Source: WS-2 sp964650245 (GTDB taxonomy: Bacteria > Eisenbacteria > RBG-16-71-46). Taken from it: DNA of 9,490 nucleotides. Each line of letters begins with the position of its first letter. Position 1 is the stretch's first letter. The notes beneath the pieces are model-generated. The model ran no database searches. It saw nothing but the letters and a program-made list of their open reading frames with translations, and had not been told where the DNA came from. Positions 6,273 through 9,490 of this stretch are shown in pieces. The stretch is from assembly GCA_964650245.1 (NCBI GenBank), contig CAZYQK010000125.1, positions 1 to 9,490 of the forward strand. The letters are read 5' to 3'. Both the position numbers and the translations under genes were made by a program.

Positions 6273-7013
6273 CTACAGCGCGCCGCGCCGCGCCACCAGC
6301 CGGAGCCCGATCGCCCGCAGCGTCATCTCCGCGATCCGCATGCTCTCGAGCTCGAACACCCAGTGTGCCAGCCGCGCGCCGCGGTCGGTCGGCTCGACCC
6401 GCTCGCAGAAGTAGCGGTAGAGGTAGGGCGCGGTCGCGACTCGCTCGAGATCGAAGCGAGTCCCGAGCGCCACCAGCATGTCCTCGCTGGTGTGGAGCGG
6501 CGGGTCCCCCTCGTGCTCGTGGAACCAGCGGTCGAGCGGGCTCGACGCGAGCGGCACGGAGCCGGGATCGGCCGCGATCATCCCCGCGGCCTCGAGCAGT
6601 GAAAGCGTCTCGTAGAACCAGCGCGCGGTCTCCTGATCCATGCGCTCGACCGCGAATTCCTCGGCGATGAGCGTGCCGCCGGGGCGGAGCAGGGCGTGCG
6701 CGCGGTCGGCGGCCCGCGCCGGCGACTCGAGGTGGTGGAGCGAGCGAGTGAAGACGATCGCGTCGAAGGGCTCTGCGCGAAACGAGAGGAAATCGCCGGC
6801 GACCGCGTCCACGCCCCGCGCGCGGCAGTCGGCGGCCGCTTCGTCGGAAGCGTCGATCCCGGTCACCGCGAACCCCTTCGCCTTGAGCCACGCCGCCACC
6901 GCGCCCGAGCCGCAGCCCACCTCCAGCACGCGGCACGGGGGCCTCGGCAGCGCGCTCTCGAGGAAGCGCACGGTCTGTTCGACCATGAGCTCCGTGGGCT
7001 TCGGTTGCGCCAT
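6273..7013 (-). CDS. class I SAM-dependent methyltransferase, substrate unknown
   Basis: A 246-aa soluble protein with a Rossmann-type methyltransferase fold. Motif I is VLEVGCGSG (29-37). An acidic residue ends strand 2 (VTGIDAS, D54). The post-strand segment GDFLSFRAEPFDAIVFTRSLHHL (73-95) has the usual D...FD..... HHL pattern of UbiE-like or methyltransferase-11 proteins, followed by LLRPGGTLIAEEF (108-120). The C-terminal half (about 125-246) is helical with aromatic residues and probably forms the substrate lid; I do not recognise its specificity. It starts 30 bases after the antiporter stop, so the two may be co-transcribed. Nothing in context points to a clear substrate. Confidence 0.85.
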   Translation of the reverse strand: MAQPKPTELMVEQTVRFLESALPRPPCRVLEVGCGSGAVAAWLKAKGFAVTGIDASDEAAADCRARGVDAVAGDFLSFRAEPFDAIVFTRSLHHLESPARAADRAHALLRPGGTLIAEEFAVERMDQETARWFYETLSLLEAAGMIAADPGSVPLASSPLDRWFHEHEGDPPLHTSEDMLVALGTRFDLERVATAPYLYRYFCERVEPTDRGARLAHWVFELESMRIAEMTLRAIGLRLVARRGAL

Positions 7014-7043
7014 GGCCCCGGCAGCATACCGCCGGGCGTGCGC

Positions 7044-8171
<1,128 letters not shown>

Positions 8172-8317
8172 GGCGCGGGACTGTGCACGATGCGCATGTC
8201 GCGCTCAAGCGCGGCGCCGGCGGCCGATCGCGGCGAGCAGGAGAAGGACAAAAGCCGGCGGGAGGCGGGTCACATCGAGCGCAATCCCCCCGAGCAGTGA
8301 GGGGCCGTCGAGGTGCT

Positions 8318-8386
8318 TCAGTCCTCGGCTTGCGCGAGGCCCTCGAGTGCGACATCCACGCGTGCCCGCCAGTCCCTAGGCGGCAT
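8318..8386 (-). pseudogene. truncated HepT-like antitoxin-family remnant
   Basis: An ATG at 8386, overlapping the end of the nucleotidyltransferase gene by 11 bases, opens a 22-codon frame that starts MPPRDWRARVDVALEGLAQ and stops at TGA (8320-8318). MPPRDWR followed by an amphipathic helix is the characteristic N-terminus of HepT-like (DUF86) proteins, which normally run about 110-120 residues and are encoded just after, and overlapping, the MNT partner. The continuation in the other two frames (8172-8317) shows no HepT sequence such as the usual IERYTAG region, so the gene looks deleted rather than merely frameshifted. The rest of 8172-8317 holds nothing else I can support. Confidence 0.6.
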
Positions 8387-8666
8387 CGATCGCCTCCCTG
8401 AGCACGGCGTCGCGGATCCGCGGCTTGAGACCATCCCGCGGCACGAGGTCGACGCGATGGCCGAGAATCGCCTCCAGCCTGCGGCGCAGCGCGAAGAGTT
8501 CGAACAGGCCGGTCGGCCGAGAAAACTCGACCAGCAGATCGACGTCGCTCTCGGGACCAGCATCGCCCCGCGCCACGCAGCCGAAGAGTGCCAGCGACTT
8601 CACGCCCATACCCCTCAACTCGTCCCGGCTCGACGCCAGTCGTTGCAGCACCTCTTCCCTTCGCAC
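8376..8666 (-). CDS. minimal nucleotidyltransferase (MNT), toxin-antitoxin type
   Basis: A 96-aa single-domain DNA polymerase beta-like nucleotidyltransferase. The core LFGCVARGDAGPESDVDLLVEF occupies residues 27-48, with D41 and D43 as metal-binding aspartates and a third at D73 (HRVDLV). The normally near-invariant GS is GC here (G29-C30). In MNT/HepT systems the MNT protein acts with a HepT RNase partner, in at least some cases by modifying it with AMP. Here the partner frame is truncated. The GTG at 8666 is chosen because AGAGGGGAT ends 5-7 bases upstream and the protein then begins like other MNTs. A longer TTG-started reading would begin inside the terminator tail. An orphan or decaying module seems likely. 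Confidence 0.8.
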   Translation of the reverse strand: MRREEVLQRLASSRDELRGMGVKSLALFGCVARGDAGPESDVDLLVEFSRPTGLFELFALRRRLEAILGHRVDLVPRDGLKPRIRDAVLREAIDAA

Positions 8667-8671
8667 GTCCG

Positions 8672-8680
8672 ATCCCCTCT
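8672..8680 (-). promoter_or_regulatory. Shine-Dalgarno sequence deciding the MNT start
   Basis: AGAGGGGAT on the minus strand; the AGGGG core lies 7 bases before the GTG at 8666. It supports a 96-aa product over a longer 129-aa reading whose first 33 residues are Arg-rich and unlike the family. Nothing else is seen between 8681 and the terminator at 8759. Confidence 0.55.
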
Positions 8681-8758
8681 CGAGCCGGCGCACGCGGGCC
8701 GACGGTGGCCAAGCGCAGCGCGGCCCACGCAAGGATTGACGTCCGAGCCGCGAATTGC

Positions 8759-8790
8759 AAATCAAACGAGCGGGGGCCAGAGGCCCCCGC
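8759..8790 (-). terminator. intrinsic terminator of nrdJ
   Basis: Minus-strand transcript forms a perfect 9-bp GC stem, GCGGGGGCC (8790-8782) with GGCCCCCGC (8778-8770), around a 3-base TCT loop, followed by the T-rich TCGTTTGATTT. It lies 60 bases past the nrdJ stop, as expected for rho-independent termination. The tail is interrupted by G and C but acceptable. It separates nrdJ from the MNT gene. Confidence 0.75.
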
Positions 8791-8849
8791 CCGCATTGGC
8801 TACCGGAGTGGACACGCGCCCCGGTTACGCGCTCCTATCGCGAGCCTGC

Positions 8850-9490
8850 TTAGGAGCAACCCATGGACGTTCCGCAGTTGAGGCACTTGAAGCAGGTGCC
8901 GTTGCGGACCGTGATGTGACCGCAGCAATCGCACAGCGGCGCGTCGCCCGGCACCTTGCCGAGCAACGCGTCCTGCGCGCCTTCGGAGCCGGAGATGTCG
9001 CGGTGCTTCGCGGATGGCGGTGCGGCGACAGTCACGGCCGGAACCGCCGCGATCTTCGCGACGGCCTCGCCGTTGCCCTGCCCGTTGCCGCCGTTACCGG
9101 CACGCTGGTGCTCCTTGCCCACCGGGTGGGCGGTGGCGTGCGCGGACGCGACCGGCGCGCCCTTGAGATCTTCCGTCACGATGTGCGCCAGGTCGGTGCG
9201 CCCCAGGTACTCGATGCCGAGCACGCGGAACACGTAGTCCACCACGCTGGTGCAGGCCCGGATGTTGTCGTGGCCGTCCACGCGCCCGTGCGGCTCGAAG
9301 CGCGTGAAGCAGAACTGGTCCACCAGGTCATCGAGCGGCACGCCGTACTGGAGCCCCATCGAGACCGAGATGGCGAAGCAGTTCATGATGCTGCGGAACG
9401 CCGCGCCCTCCTTGTGCATGTCGATGAAGATCTCGCCGACCGTGCCGTCCTCGTACTCGCCGGTGCGCAGGAACACCTTGTGGCCGCCGA
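8850..9490 (-). CDS. nrdJ: adenosylcobalamin-dependent (class II) ribonucleoside-diphosphate reductase, C-terminal part
   Basis: Only the last 212 or so residues are present; the gene continues past the right edge in frame (GGHK before VFLRTGEYEDG). Class II reductases make deoxyribonucleotides using coenzyme B12. The visible core includes GEIFIDMHKEGAAFRSIMNC, QYGVPLDDLVDQFCFTRFEP and HDNIRACTSVVDYVFRVLGI, a stretch typical of long NrdJ proteins. After IEYLGRTDLAHI comes a variable linker of about 70 residues rich in Ala, Gly, His and Asn. The gene ends in a Cys-rich zinc ribbon (8856-8933) with CDCCGH, CFKCLNCG and a final Cys two residues from the end. The terminal Cys set is thought to take part in re-reducing the active site. 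Stop TAA at 8850, then an intrinsic terminator. Confidence 0.93.
   Translation of the reverse strand, partial: GGHKVFLRTGEYEDGTVGEIFIDMHKEGAAFRSIMNCFAISVSMGLQYGVPLDDLVDQFCFTRFEPHGRVDGHDNIRACTSVVDYVFRVLGIEYLGRTDLAHIVTEDLKGAPVASAHATAHPVGKEHQRAGNGGNGQGNGEAVAKIAAVPAVTVAAPPSAKHRDISGSEGAQDALLGKVPGDAPLCDCCGHITVRNGTCFKCLNCGTSMGCS

Noticed and set aside
8205..8321. Minus-strand codons ending in a hydrophobic stretch (PPAFVLLLLAAIG) and RRRRA, resembling a PEP-CTERM or MYXO-CTERM sorting tail
   Set aside because: There is no good start codon or ribosome site, the frame upstream is broken by the MNT stop, and no PEP or Cys signature precedes the helix; chance in GC-rich DNA is the simpler reading.

Overview
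This is a GC-rich (about 70% by eye), densely packed bacterial chromosomal window in which every credible gene lies on the minus strand, so it is best read from high to low coordinates. The lineage cannot be fixed from the sequence. A coenzyme B12-dependent ribonucleotide reductase, a three-subunit succinate dehydrogenase resembling the actinobacterial Sdh1 type, and very high GC would fit an uncultured soil or sediment bacterium (deltaproteobacterial, gemmatimonadote, Eisenbacteria-like or actinobacterial) rather than a gammaproteobacterium.

Right to left. At 9490-8850 is the 3' part of nrdJ (adenosylcobalamin-dependent class II ribonucleotide reductase) with its terminal zinc ribbon, followed by a good intrinsic terminator at 8759-8790. 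At 8666-8318 is a small MNT/HepT-type module: an intact minimal nucleotidyltransferase with a Gly-Cys in place of the usual Gly-Ser, overlapping by 11 bases the start of a HepT-like frame that stops after 22 codons. A Ca2+/H+ antiporter of the CAX family (8171-7044) and a class I SAM-dependent methyltransferase (7013-6273) follow.

The centre is a compact sulfur module: a cysteine dioxygenase with a strong Shine-Dalgarno sequence (6188-5610), overlapping by 4 bases a YeiH/UPF0324 putative sulfate or sulfite exporter (5613-4612), then 6 bases to a small S4 RNA-binding protein (4605-4357). Cysteine dioxygenase starts oxidative cysteine breakdown, which ends in sulfite or sulfate, so an exporter of those anions is a sensible partner.

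After an 86-base gap comes a four-gene run: a 191-aa protein whose C-terminus looks like the beta-sandwich module often attached to type VI secretion spike, PAAR or toxin-delivery proteins (4270-3695), overlapping by 4 bases a GTG-started sdhC membrane anchor (3698-2817), then sdhA (2780-948) and sdhB (948-193), the last two sharing one base. The secretion-type domain gene apparently coupled to a respiratory complex is the most unexpected arrangement in the window.

The leftmost 192 bases carry no gene and are visibly lower in GC. Bases 1-50 resemble the end of an IS3-family element running off the window. No rRNA, tRNA, CRISPR array or complete mobile element was seen, and no stretch over 300 bases lacks a gene.
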